Shown: in pieces, positions 10,236 through 19,559 of the stretch
Layout of the letters: each line of letters opens with the position of its first letter
Numbering within the stretch: the stretch's first letter is position 1
Source of the DNA: Gaeumannomyces sp. JS-464
Taxonomy: Eukaryota; Ascomycota; Sordariomycetes; Magnaporthales; Magnaporthaceae
NCBI GenBank assembly: GCA_002197995.1
Contig: NGZR01000009.1
Location: 434,001 to 498,000, forward strand
Length of the DNA: 64,000 bases
Direction of reading: 5' to 3'
Program-made: the position numbers and the translations under genes
The notes under the pieces: model-generated
The model's input: only the letters and a program-made list of their open reading frames with translations
Told to the model about the DNA's origin: nothing
Databases searched by the model: none

Positions 10236-10841
10236 CTTTAACAGTGGTGCGCGGGCGACGATAGCGCGTCGTGGCAAAAGTTCGAGCCGGACTTTATGTA
10301 GCCCATAGCGGACGAGCTCGGCGTGCTATCGGACCCCGCAATGTAGCGGCCGCACTCGCCCGTAATCCAGCCCAAGCGGTTGGCGTACGCATTAGCCCCG
10401 ATCCCCAAAGTCGAGGTCCCGGAAAGGTTGCACATAAAGCGGTAACGGACCGCCCCATAATGGAATAGTACGATATGCGCGGTTTAATCCACGTGTGCCT
10501 TCCCAATTGGGCTTTTAGGTTGTTAACGATAGCGTCGCAGCCGCCCGGGTTAAACGTAAAGCCGCAGCCGTAGTAAATGTTATCGCGGCGTTTGGACAAA
10601 AGCGGGTTGCCAAAGGCGTAGCGGGGGTTACGGCCGGGGCCGGGGCCGGGCCCGACAGGGAGTGGACCTCGGCGCCCTCGGGGGGCGTATCGACGAAAAT
10701 GTCGGCCGTGAGGAGCTCGTGCACCTTTTTACCCTCGGCGTTGTAATAGGCCCGGTAAACACCGGCGGCCTGGCTTTCGAGCACCCGGAAAGCCGAGGCG
10801 AGGGTGAGGGAGGTAACGAGGAGGGCGGTCGGGAAAAGCAT
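10236..10841 (-). pseudogene. Secreted cysteine-containing protein, two frameshifts
   Basis: The ATG at 10841 starts a good signal peptide (MLFPTALLVTSLTLASAFRV). A coding-like segment follows (VYRAYYNAEGKKVHELL ... VDTPPEGAEVHSLSG) to about 10640. Coding character then moves to a second frame (NIYYGCGFTFNPGGCDAIV ... HTWIKPRISYYSI, about 10600-10460). It moves again to a third (FMCNLSGTSTLGIGANAYAN ... SNFCHDALSSPAHHC), ending at TAA 10236-10238. At least six Cys fall in the last two segments. The frame changes could be indels or unrecognised short introns, but no convincing GT-AG pairs were seen. It is about 200 codons in total. GC content is higher than in the flanks and few RIP stops are present. 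Family unknown; size and signal peptide fit a secreted effector-type protein. Confidence 0.55.
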
Positions 10842-12338
10842 TTTAACCGCCGCTGTAAAAAACCGCCCGGCACGGGCCTGTGGCTTATGCTTATATGTTT
10901 TTAGCTTTCGGCGAAAAGCTACTAATGCCGATAAGGGAGGAAAAATAAATGGGAGGCAATATGTTTGGGGAAAAGTGGTTTTATAGCCAAACCACAAGTC
11001 GTAATGCTTTGCAAAAAAGGGATCGTCTTGCTTCTTCCTTTTCGGCGTTAAACAGTCCCGATCCGGCCTTTTAATGCCATTTTTACCGACATAATGCTTT
11101 CGATTATATTTAAAAGGATTTTGATTTTTAAACGCGTTTTACCGTTAATATATCCACCTTTTTTGGGGTCGGTTAGCGTTGGGTGGGTAGTCGCTGCTAA
11201 CCTCGCTGCTATTATGGCGTGGTAGCTTTGGTAAGCTGGCGCAGCCGTATTTCGCTATTTTACTTAGGTTAATAGGCCCCCAATACAATTAAAATGTCGA
11301 TTTTAACTTTTACGTTTTTTAATTGGATGGGGTGGGGCTTTTTTTGCCGAACTCGTAACAGCTGCTAACCTCGCGCTCGATGTGGTTATGTATTTGCAAA
11401 AACGAAAATTCGTACGGATAAATAAAAAGCTTAATCCGCTGGCCAAAATCGAAAAACCCTTATATTTACCAGCCCGGTAGTGCCTCGTATTTAGGCATGC
11501 TTTCGTATTTTTGCTAGGGCCGCTAACAATATGTTTGGGGATGCACTTCGAGCTTCCACTAAGGCCACCAAACAATCGTCGAAAACAAAGTTTCGAGGGT
11601 TAAAACACGGTATGGCTGGGACCATCCCGTCGGGCGGTTTGCGAAAGCGACGGCGCTATGCCTGGCGGCCCTACGGCGGGAAGCCCCGCGACGGGCGGCC
11701 CTGCATGCGGCGGCCGGCGGTTTGCTCGCCCGTTGGCACGATGGCGGTAAAAAGAATTAATCCGTGCAAGCGAACAGCAGCTAACGACTTGTGGGACCGT
11801 TGTTTTAAAGCGGCAGGTGTCGGCCCGTGTAGGTGCAAAACACCAGCCGCGTTCAGTTACGATAAGGGGCCCGGTACGCGTGCCCTACTAGTAGGGTAAC
11901 ATGTGCGGGGCAGGTGGGGCCCATGCGGGATTACGTAACTTTCCAAAGCCCCTGGCTGTCGTTACACAGGCGTTAGGCATATGCACGGCTAAAACAAACA
12001 GGCCTTATGCTACACTATAACTGTTTAAAAATGGTGGGAAAGTGGAAAAGAAATGCGCAGTGTTACGGCGTGGCGTAAGGTTTAGCTGACTTAACCGTGC
12101 ACGTGCTTTAGCACTTGGCGTTCAAGTGGGGACACGAGCACTTCCATTTTATAAATTCCCTTTTTCCCTTTCCATTTTCAATTTTAAAGGCGTGATCGGC
12201 GGTACCGGCCGGTACGGTGCTTGCCCGGTACGAGTTACAAATCGTTAAGCAGGGGAGGGGCAAAATACCGTTAAAAGGGGCTTGGCTAGGGCCCGTCCGC
12301 TAAGGAATAAAGGAAATGGCGCAAGGTGGGGTTTGACA
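10842..12338. other. 1.5-kb interval, no gene supported; GC-rich island inside
   Basis: The left part should include the promoter of the minus-strand secreted-protein gene. A GC-rich island at about 11620-11960 contrasts with its AT-rich surroundings and retains TCA/TGA-containing words that are rare elsewhere. It includes an open plus-strand frame (11531-11899) with no recognisable motif. 12020-12330 is also less RIP-like. The interval ends at the GGTTTGACAGCTATTTTGG flank of LINE A. Confidence 0.4.
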
Positions 12339-12359
12339 GCTATTTTGGAAAGAGAGAAA

Positions 12360-12396
12360 GTGAGTAAGTGAGTGAGTGAGTGAGTAAGTAAGTATA
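12360..12396 (-). repeat. LINE A 3' tail microsatellite (TGAG/TAAG)n
   Basis: Plus-strand reading is TGAGTAAG TGAGTGAGTGAGTGAG TAAGTAAG, i.e. ACTC/ACTT repeats on the element strand directly after the 3'UTR. This is the position of the simple-repeat tail used by LINEs that lack poly(A). R1 has a CTTA-type tail, and LINEs B and C have CTCTTT-type tails. Confidence 0.75.
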
Positions 12397-12810
12397 TTTA
12401 ACGTTAGTAAGTCGGGATTTACCAGTCCTTGCCTCCTAAGAGGCATATAACGTGCTAGCGCTACCTAAGCTAAACATTAGGCTACATGTTGCTATCCGGC
12501 GGCTAGCAGAATTAAACCCGAAGGCATACGAAGGTCGGGCCGCGTTCCAGCGCTCCTTGTTAGTGAGCGGGCAATCGGCGGTAGGGCGTATATATATACG
12601 CCAGGGCGTTGTAAAGCGCTGCGGGTGGTAGTAGTGCGTTCGGCCGGCGAGTATGCCGGTAAAGGGGTGGGGCCGGGTTTTAGGCTGGAAGGTTCGGGAC
12701 CCAAAGCCCGGCCGGAGGTGCGGGGGACCAACGAGCTACTGTTAGTCCTGGTGGTACAAAGGAAAAAGGTAAAAGGTGTAGGAGAATAAGGAAAAGGATA
12801 TGCGGGCTTT

Positions 12811-15800
12811 TTAGGCCTTGTTGTTATCGTCCAGCGATAGTGTAATAATTGGTAGCTTCGGCGAACGAAGCAAAAAGGAAAGGCTTTTAAAGTAGCCGTT
12901 TCCAATATCCGGGCCTGTCGGAAGCCGGGAGGGGTCCGCTATAGGCCATTTATTTTTGCCGTTTTAGCCAACCTGCAAAATACAGGGTGGGAAGGGGATT
13001 TGTTTTTTCCGCAGCGGCACGGGTTATCGTCTTCGTGCTGGAACTTTCGGTGGTACCAGTCGAAATCCCCGTAACCGGTGCGTGCGGCTATTAGCCGTTG
13101 CAGTACCTCCGGTGCAGCTGCAACGCTTCGGGCGTATGTTGTGGTGCCGGCGGGAGGCTATAGCCTTATACCGATCCGGAAAGTTGTTTTTAAACCATGC
13201 GTTCCGGGCGTCCCGGGCCGTTTTCCGGGCTAAAGCCTTTACTCCGGCCACCGTTGGTTTAAAATGTTGGGTATTGGCAGGGCCGATCCCAACTTTGCTT
13301 CGGCGTTTGCCTTTTCGTTTCCGGGGATTCCTATATGCCCGGGGACCAGCGTACGTATACCTGGTGTTTATCCATAAGGCAATGGATTTTTTTAAAGGCC
13401 TTTGTGAACTATTAGGGGCCGTGCTTAAACAGCCGTTGGCCGCCGAGGTGTTATCGAGGCACAAGTGGAAAGTGCAATTGCGGAAGCTCCAAACGGCTTT
13501 ACGGAGGCCCATCCGGGCCCTTTCCGCCTCGCCGTCGAATACTTCCGCGGGATGCGCCAGCCGGCCGTGCCCGGAAAGTTTGCGTTGGCCGGCTTGGTAT
13601 ATTACCCAGCCGTATCCAACTGCTCCGTTTTTTGCTTTACCCGTCGCTATATATTATAACGTCGGTGGGTGGGAGGGTGCAAAGCCACGCCGTAAATGCT
13701 TTAGCGGCTGCTTGCTTTTCTTATATGGCCACCGTAAGCCCCGTATATTTATAAAGGTAGGCCGGGCGGGTGCAAGCCGGAAAAAGTCCGGCCGTCCTTT
13801 GCAAAGAGGTTGCAAGCTTGCCGGGTAAGCCTGCCTTAGGCCCTCGGGCGTTAAAGGCCGGCTTGGCGCTGCGGCCAGGGGGTGTTTTCCGGAACCGTAT
13901 TTATACGGGCCGCAAAACGGAGGCGGGCTTGTTCCAAAAGCGCCTGGGCGTTTGGGATGCCGGATTCGTAATGCAATGCGTTTATCGGTGTGGTTTTCCA
14001 AGCTGGGACCACTGCTTTAAACGCGGTTAAGCTTTATCGACCCGATCGATTAAATGCCTTGGCGGATAATTTGCTGTTGTGCCGGCTTGTACGGGTGTGG
14101 TTTAGTTTTACCCTTATACCATACCTCGGCCCCGTATAAAGCCGTAGGGATTATAACCGTTATAACGGCTTTGTAAACCGAATGTGCCGGTATCCCCCTA
14201 TCGAATTCGTAAGCTTCGGAGGTGGTTGGCAACGCTTTGGGCTTTTGCAGCCCTGTTTTCCACGTGGGCTTTAAAATTAAGCCTTTGGTCGAAAAGGACC
14301 CCTAACCACCGTAAAGCTCCTGTAGCTTGTTGTATGGTAAAGCCCTCCGCCGTAACCGCTGGGGTTGTGGGATTTTCCGTTTGGAAAAATGCATAAGCTC
14401 GCACTTCCCCGGGTCGAAAGCAACCTTATTAGCCCTGCCCCAACGTAGGATTTCCGTAACCGTAGCCCTGCTTTACGGGAGCACTCCTCCGGAGTGCTAC
14501 CCGTTACGCAAATGCCTATATCGTCCGCGTATCCGTACCTAATCGCTTTTGCTTTGGGTAGGATTTCGGCCATATAAAGCATAAATAGGACCGGTAACGC
14601 CGGTAACCCTTGGGGTAGCCCGCAGTCCGGGGAAAAAGGGGGTGCCGTGGCGTCCTCCAAACGCACTTTAACCACCCTGTTTCCTGCAAAAGATAATACC
14701 CATCGTACTAACGTTGGATCCCAGCCTTGGTTTAAAAGCCTTTAAAAGCCTCCGGCGAAGTACGGCGTCGAAAGCCCCTTGTACATCCATGGTAACGAGG
14801 GCGGCCGTTTTATGCTTTTGGAAGGCCCGTTCCACCTCGTGGGCCACGCATGCCGTTAAATCGATGGCGGCCTTTTTCGGGGTAGCCCCGGCGTGTTGCG
14901 GGGCTATAAGCCCGTGTTGTAATGCGAGGGATGCCATCCGCGAAGCCACCAGCCGCTCCAGCCCTTTCCCTAAGCACGGGAGTAAAGCTATCGGGCGGTA
15001 GGATTTTGGGTCCGTTAAATCCGTTTTATTCGGCTTTTTTAGCATAACCACTTCCGCTGTGCGGAAAGGGGCTGGGTGGTGCCCGGCCCTAAGCAAGCCT
15101 CGAAAAGGGCCCTAACGTATTCCCCTATTGCCGGCCACGCCGCTGTAAGTAGCTTAACCGTTAGGGAATCGACGCCCGGGGCCGTGTTTGCCGTGCCAAC
15201 GGTGCACTTCCGGCATTCCTTTAAAAGGGACGTGGGGGTCCCACGGGAGTTGTGCGGTCCCTTGGGTAGCCCTTTGCTGTAACGGGTCCTCCTGTAAGTC
15301 GTCCTCCGCCGTAAACCTACGGAGGATCTTGCGGCCTAATGCTTCCGCTTTATCCCCTGGGGCTATTATAACCTCCCCGTTAATATTTAACGGGGGAAGC
15401 CGTATAGCGGGTGTAAGTTTATGCCACTTTACAGCACGGTATAGCGCTTTCGGGGAATCCATTTCCTTTAGCACGCTGGCCCAATGCTGTTTTTTAGCCG
15501 TCCGAACCGTTGCTTTTAAAGCACGGGCTTCGGCCGTAAAAGGCCCGCCGTTTCCCATAGCTTTTGAAAGTCCCGTTGGGCGTTGGCGCACTTTTCGTTC
15601 CACAGGTTGGCCTTTTCTTTTGGCTTTAGCCCCCGGCCGAAAGCCATTAACGCATTTTTTAATAAGTTTGTTAATGCTTCGGCCGCTTTATCCAGGTGTT
15701 CCGCAGTGCCTGGGTTTGTAAGTGGTGGCAAGTTGCCGGCCCCCGTTTACCGCGTTTGCGAAAAACGGTAGTTTATCGTTTGGTAGCGTAATACGCCGGC

Positions 15801-16537
15801 AGTCCGGAACGAAGTTATTGCGGTTAGGAATTTCGATCCGTATCGAGCGGTGGTCCGAATCGGTTGCTAGCGAAGGGTCGATTTCCGCTGTTGCTAAAGG
15901 GCGTTGGAAAAGGTAAAATCCAAAACGCCCCCGTCGTTATGCGTAGGTTGGCCTGGGTCGGTAAGTAGGAGGAGGTTATAAGTATTAGCCCATTGGGCTA
16001 TATCCTGGCCCCTATTCCTATTACCTTAACCGGATCCCACGCCGGGACCCTGCGTTAAAGTTTCCAGCTATAATGCATTTTGCCGTTGGGCGCCAACGTA
16101 GTAAAAGGTCCAACGAGGGTTCCGAAGGGTCCCCTGGAGGCCTATATACGTTAACGAAGGTGCACCTGGCGACGGTAAGCCAAAGGATGTCCCGGGTGTT
16201 GCCTGCCGGCCGGTCCGCTACGGGCCGAAGCCCCGGGTCCTTCCGTACGTAAGTTATTACCCGAGGCCTGGTTTGGTGGTCGTGCCAGCTATTTACCGGA
16301 GTAAATAGCTCGTACGACGGGTGGGTGCAAAGCATAAGCTTCCTTTCCACGCGCTAGGGGCTCCTGCATTAGCACCACGTCGATATTTTGGCTAAAATAG
16401 TTGGAGTAAAGTAGCCCCCGCCTCCCAGCTACGTCGAACGTTCGCTTGGCGGCGGTTAAAGCACGGCGTTCGGGGCGAAGCCCCGGGCGCCGGGCCCTAT
16501 TGCCATGCGTTTGTTGTATCCGGTTGGCTGCTGGCAT
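12811..16537 (-). pseudogene. LINE A ORF2: endonuclease, reverse transcriptase, RNase H
   Basis: The APE-type endonuclease is at about 16537-15780, with catalytic-block remnants QEPLARG (near 16370), NVYRPP, GNFNA and SDHRSI (near 15850). The RT follows at about 15250-14280, with SYRPIALLP, a motif A MDVQGAFDAV (Asp retained, about 14790) and GYADDIGI, whose YADD codons lie at 14520-14531. The RNase H (PGHMG-type block near 13340) and Cys/His C-terminus end at TAA 12811. The protein would nick the target and copy the element RNA at the nick. The frame is broken several times, for example near 16290, 15150, 14670 and 13330, mostly by indels, so the copy is not functional although the RT active site survives. 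Confidence 0.85.
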
Positions 16538-16564
16538 ACGTAAAAGCGGCGTTGGTGTATTGGG

Positions 16565-18290
16565 GGCTTTGGCCCTAAGGTTGTTGGCCGGCGGTACCGT
16601 CGGTTTCCTCCAGGGTTTCCGGTTATTTCGATAGCCCTTTCGGGCTCGGGGAGGTCCAGTTCCATATCCGCCAGTACTTCGTATTGGTTGTTAAAACTAA
16701 CCCTAAGCCTTTTGGCAGGGTGCCTTCCTTGCCGGCCGTACGGGCCGCGCCCTCGGGGAGCGGATTTGCCGGGCTTACCTCGGCAGCGTCGGCGGTGGCA
16801 GCAGCGGCAGGAACGGCGGCGGCGGCGGGGGTAACGGAAGCAGCGGCGTTACCGGTACCGGCCGCGGGATTGGCATTAGCGGTAACGGTTACAACGGAAT
16901 TGTCCGTAGTAACCGCGGTTGCAGGAAGGGCGTTGGCGGTGGCGGCCGCGGCGGCCGCGGCGGTGGCGGCGGCAGCGGCGGCTTCCACCTTTTTACCGCC
17001 GCCCGGTAGGCTTGTGCCCCTAATTTCCTAACCGCGCCTTTTTCCCCACGGGTTAAATGCTTTAGCATCCGTTTACCCGTACAGGCTTTTAGGGCAGTTC
17101 GGGTGGTCGGCTGGGTACGGGCCCGAACAGTTTGCGCATTGCGGAAGGGCCGTGCACGGCGATGCGTGCCGGCCGTCGTTCACTTTCCCGCACCGGAGGC
17201 ACCTATCGGCCCGGGCACAGTTGCGAGCCACGTGAAAGCCGTGGCAGCCGGGGGTATGTTGCGTAACCGGCGGGTGTCGTTGTACGCGGCGTGAAAAAAC
17301 GTAATCCCCCAAAGCCTAAACCCGGTTACGCGCGTGTAAAAGGATATAATTATATACGCCCTTGGTAATTAGCGCCGGCCCGGAGGGCTTAACGCTTACT
17401 GGCTTTAGCCCTGTTTGGGCTTCGACTTCCTCCCGGACCAGCTTTTCCGATACCGGGACGCTTTGTCCGAGGCCGTTCGTTAAGGACGTGGGGCATCCGG
17501 AAATCACGTAGTTAAACCAGATTTCGGGCTTTTCGATCCTTTCGGCGTTATATAAACGGCCTAATTCGGATCGATGCTGCAAAAGCCGGCTTTGGATATC
17601 CGCCGTTTTTGCTTTTAGCACGAACCCAGTAGGGGTTCGATAAGCTTCCGGGACGTCGGCTGTCGTAAACGGCAGGTCCCTGCTATCGGCAAGGGCTTTG
17701 CGAATACTAAAGCCCGTTTGTTGGTTGGCCCAAGCCTGTTTTTCCTCCGGGATTTTAACAAAAACCCGGAAATCGGCTTTGGGCCGGGCGGGAGGGCGGG
17801 GCTCCCGGGGTGCACGGTTTTTTAAAGCCTGTGCGGGTTGCTGGGGCTGCTGGAGCCCTGTTCGGGCCGCCGCCGCGTAAGTGGTCGGGGGCGGGCGTTG
17901 CGGGTTAGGCGCGTAAGGTTCCGGGGCCCCGTAGGGGTTTCTTTCCCTTTGGGCCGGCGTTGGCAGGCCGAAAAGGGCTTGTTTGGCGTATTCGATAAAA
18001 CAATCCTTCCAGCCGTTGGCTTCGGGGATTGCCTCCAGTGGGAGGGAAGCGATGCCGGCGTCGATAAAGCGGGCGAGGGTTGTGCAAATTAAAGCCGTTT
18101 GCTGTTGCTTGCGGCTGTAACTCGCAACAATTTCCTCCGCGGCCGCCGCAGCCGACCCGAGGGGTGGGCGCGTAGGCCGGGGGTGGGAAGGGAGGGGAAA
18201 AGAAAGGAAAGGGGCACCTGTGCCGGTGCTGCCGTCGTGGGTGCCTTCCTGGCCCTGAACGGGCCCTGTTGGGTGTTGCGAATTCCGCAA
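16565..18290 (-). pseudogene. LINE A ORF1: Gag-like protein with zinc knuckles
   Basis: The first 324 codons (ATG 18290 to TAG 17316-17314) are intact, giving a Pro/Ala-rich N-terminus and a conserved middle (FRVFVKIPEEKQAWANQQTG, EIWFNYVISGCP). The same frame continues past the stop into two or three CCHC knuckles (C-H-G-F-H-V-A-R-N-C; C-L-R-C-G-K-x6-H-x4-C; C-A-N-C-S-G-x5-H-P-N-C at 17290-17085). It then passes TAA and TAG (about 17070 and 17030) into an Ala-rich tail, with a frameshift near 16730 relative to LINE B. ORF1 proteins of this type bind the element RNA. Other ATGs upstream (18424) are in a different frame. Only three stops and one indel separate it from an open ORF. Confidence 0.85.
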
Positions 18291-18560
18291 CGGGGACGGC
18301 GTGGTCGGGTGCGCTGACGCGCGGGGGGCCCGGGTGGCAGCGACGCGTTCCTCCGGGCCGTTGGGCCGACGAGGAGGGCGCGCGCCACCCTATTGGCCGA
18401 AGGGGGGGCTGTTGGCAACGGCATGTTGCCGTCGCCAGCGCCGTTGGCGGGCGTGGTTATTGGTGTTGGGTCGCTAATTGGCGGGTGTTAAGGATTTGTA
18501 TGCAATTTAGCAGTGTGCATTAACAGCGCAATGCCAAAAATTGGTAAATTCGAAAAGGTG

Positions 18561-19046
18561 TGTGGAAAGAGAGAGAGAAAGAGAGAAAGAGAGTATATTT
18601 AACGTTAGTAAGTCGGGATTTACCAGTCCCTGCCTTCCAAGGGGCATATAACGTGCTAACGCTACCTAAGCTTAACACTAGGCTATATGCTGCTATTAAG
18701 GCGGCTAACAAATTAAACCCGAAAGCATACGGGGGTCGGGCCGCATTCCGGCGCTCCTTGTTAGCGGGCGGGCAATCGGCAGTAGGGCGTAAAAATACGC
18801 CGGGGCGTTATAAAGCGCTGCGGGTGGTAGTAATGCTGTTGGCCGGCGGGTATGCCGGAAAAGGGGTAAGGCCGGGTTTAAGCGGGGGAAGGGGTTTTCG
18901 GGACCTCCTTTAGGCCCGGCCTAAAGTGCGGGGGATTAACGAGCCTATTGTTAATCCTAATAGTACAAAAGAAGGTTAAGTATAGGCTTTTTGGGCCTTG
19001 TTATTATCGTCCGGCGATAATGTAGTAGTTGGTGGCTTTAACGAAC
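18561..19046 (-). mobile_element. LINE B piece 1: tail, 3'UTR and last codons of ORF2
   Basis: GA-rich tail (18563-18595), one 3'UTR unit (18596-18960) and the end of ORF2. It is more RIP-altered than LINE A: GGCGTATATATATACGCC has become GGCGTAAAAATACGCC. It stops at CGAAC (19042-19046), where Gypsy-1 begins. Confidence 0.9.
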
Positions 19047-19246
19047 TGTTACGGCCAGTAGGGCCTTAATTGTAAATAAAAAAGTTGGGACTGGAAACCT
19101 TTATCGTTAAATAAGGGCGGAAGCTCCATAAGGTAAATCCCGCACAAAATTTTCAAACCTTTATAGGGCCAGGCTTTCGGCCTTTAACCTACTCCGAATA
19201 CCATCTTTTTACTCTTCCAATTTTTTTACCCTCGACTGCTTTAACA
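19047..19246 (+). repeat. Gypsy-1 5' LTR
   Basis: 200 bp, begins TGTTACGGCCAG and ends GACTGCTTTAACA. It pairs with 27059-27260. It is preceded by the target duplication CGAAC. Confidence 0.95.
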
Positions 19247-19248
19247 AT

Positions 19249-19266
19249 TGGTAGCAACTCCGGAAA
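19249..19266 (+). promoter_or_regulatory. Gypsy-1 primer-binding site
   Basis: TGGTAGCAACTCCGGAAA starts two bases after the 5' LTR. The TGG pairs with the CCA end of a tRNA, the usual minus-strand primer. Gypsy-2 has the same site (TGGTAGCAACTCGG on the minus strand at 54156-54170), also after a 2-bp spacer. The tRNA species was not identified. Confidence 0.85.
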
Positions 19267-19334
19267 ACCTAAGCGACCGGCGCGAACGTAATCGCGGAAA
19301 TCAATCACGTCCCCTTCCCCTACTTTTTTCTCCC

Positions 19335-19547
19335 GGATTTCGCAGGCTTAAAGCGGCGACGATCCTTTTTACCAACGCAGGCTTAAAGCGGCGTTGGATT
19401 TACGTTTGGGCAAGCTTAAAGCGGCCTATAACGCTTTACTTTACGCTTCCCTTTTTACCAGTTATTTACCCGCTATTGCAGGTTTAAAGCGGCTTTAGCA
19501 ATTACCAGTTATTTACCCCGTTAGCGCAGGCTTAAAACGGCGTTAAC
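19335..19547 (+). repeat. Five-hairpin array in the Gypsy-1 leader
   Basis: The loop word AGGCTTAAAGCG (with point variants) occurs five times, at about 19344, 19379, 19413, 19480 and 19528. Each is flanked by a different inverted repeat: GGAT...TCG/CGA...ATCC (19335-19365), CCAACGC/GCGTTGG (19372-19397, 7 of 7 paired), CGTTTGGGC/GCCTATAACG (19403-19432, one wobble, one bulge), GCTATTGC/GCTTTAGC (19473-19499, 6 of 8), GTTAGCGC/GCGTTAAC (19520-19547, one G-T). A degenerate sixth loop lies at 19655-19665. Constant loops with changed but still pairing stems suggest an RNA structure in the untranslated leader. The role is unknown (packaging, dimerisation or translation control are possible). Confidence 0.7.
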
Positions 19548-19559
19548 AATTACTAGCAC

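Larger units (their letters stand above)
12339..18560 (-). mobile_element. Tad1-like LINE, near full-length (copy A)
   Basis: A 6.2-kb non-LTR retrotransposon on the minus strand. In element order it has a 5' end at about 18560, ORF1 (18290-16565), ORF2 with EN, RT, RNase H and a terminal Cys/His knuckle (16537-12811), a 3'UTR (12810-12396) and an ACTC-repeat tail. Its 5' end abuts the 3' tail of LINE B. The flanks TGGAAAGAGAGAAAG (12345-12359) and TGGAAAGAGAGAGAGAAAG (18563 on) look like a target-site duplication of about 15-19 bp. It is less RIP-damaged than the LTR elements, but both ORFs carry stops and frameshifts. Confidence 0.9.

Noticed and set aside
11531..11899. 122-codon open frame in the GC-rich island
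   Set aside because: Arg/Gly/Pro-rich without motif; expected by chance in GC-rich DNA where stops are scarce.
13082..13828. 248-codon plus-strand open frame
   Set aside because: Antisense to LINE A RNase H/RT. The reverse strand of this GC-rich coding sequence is open by chance, and the same holds for other long plus-strand frames in 14000-18500.
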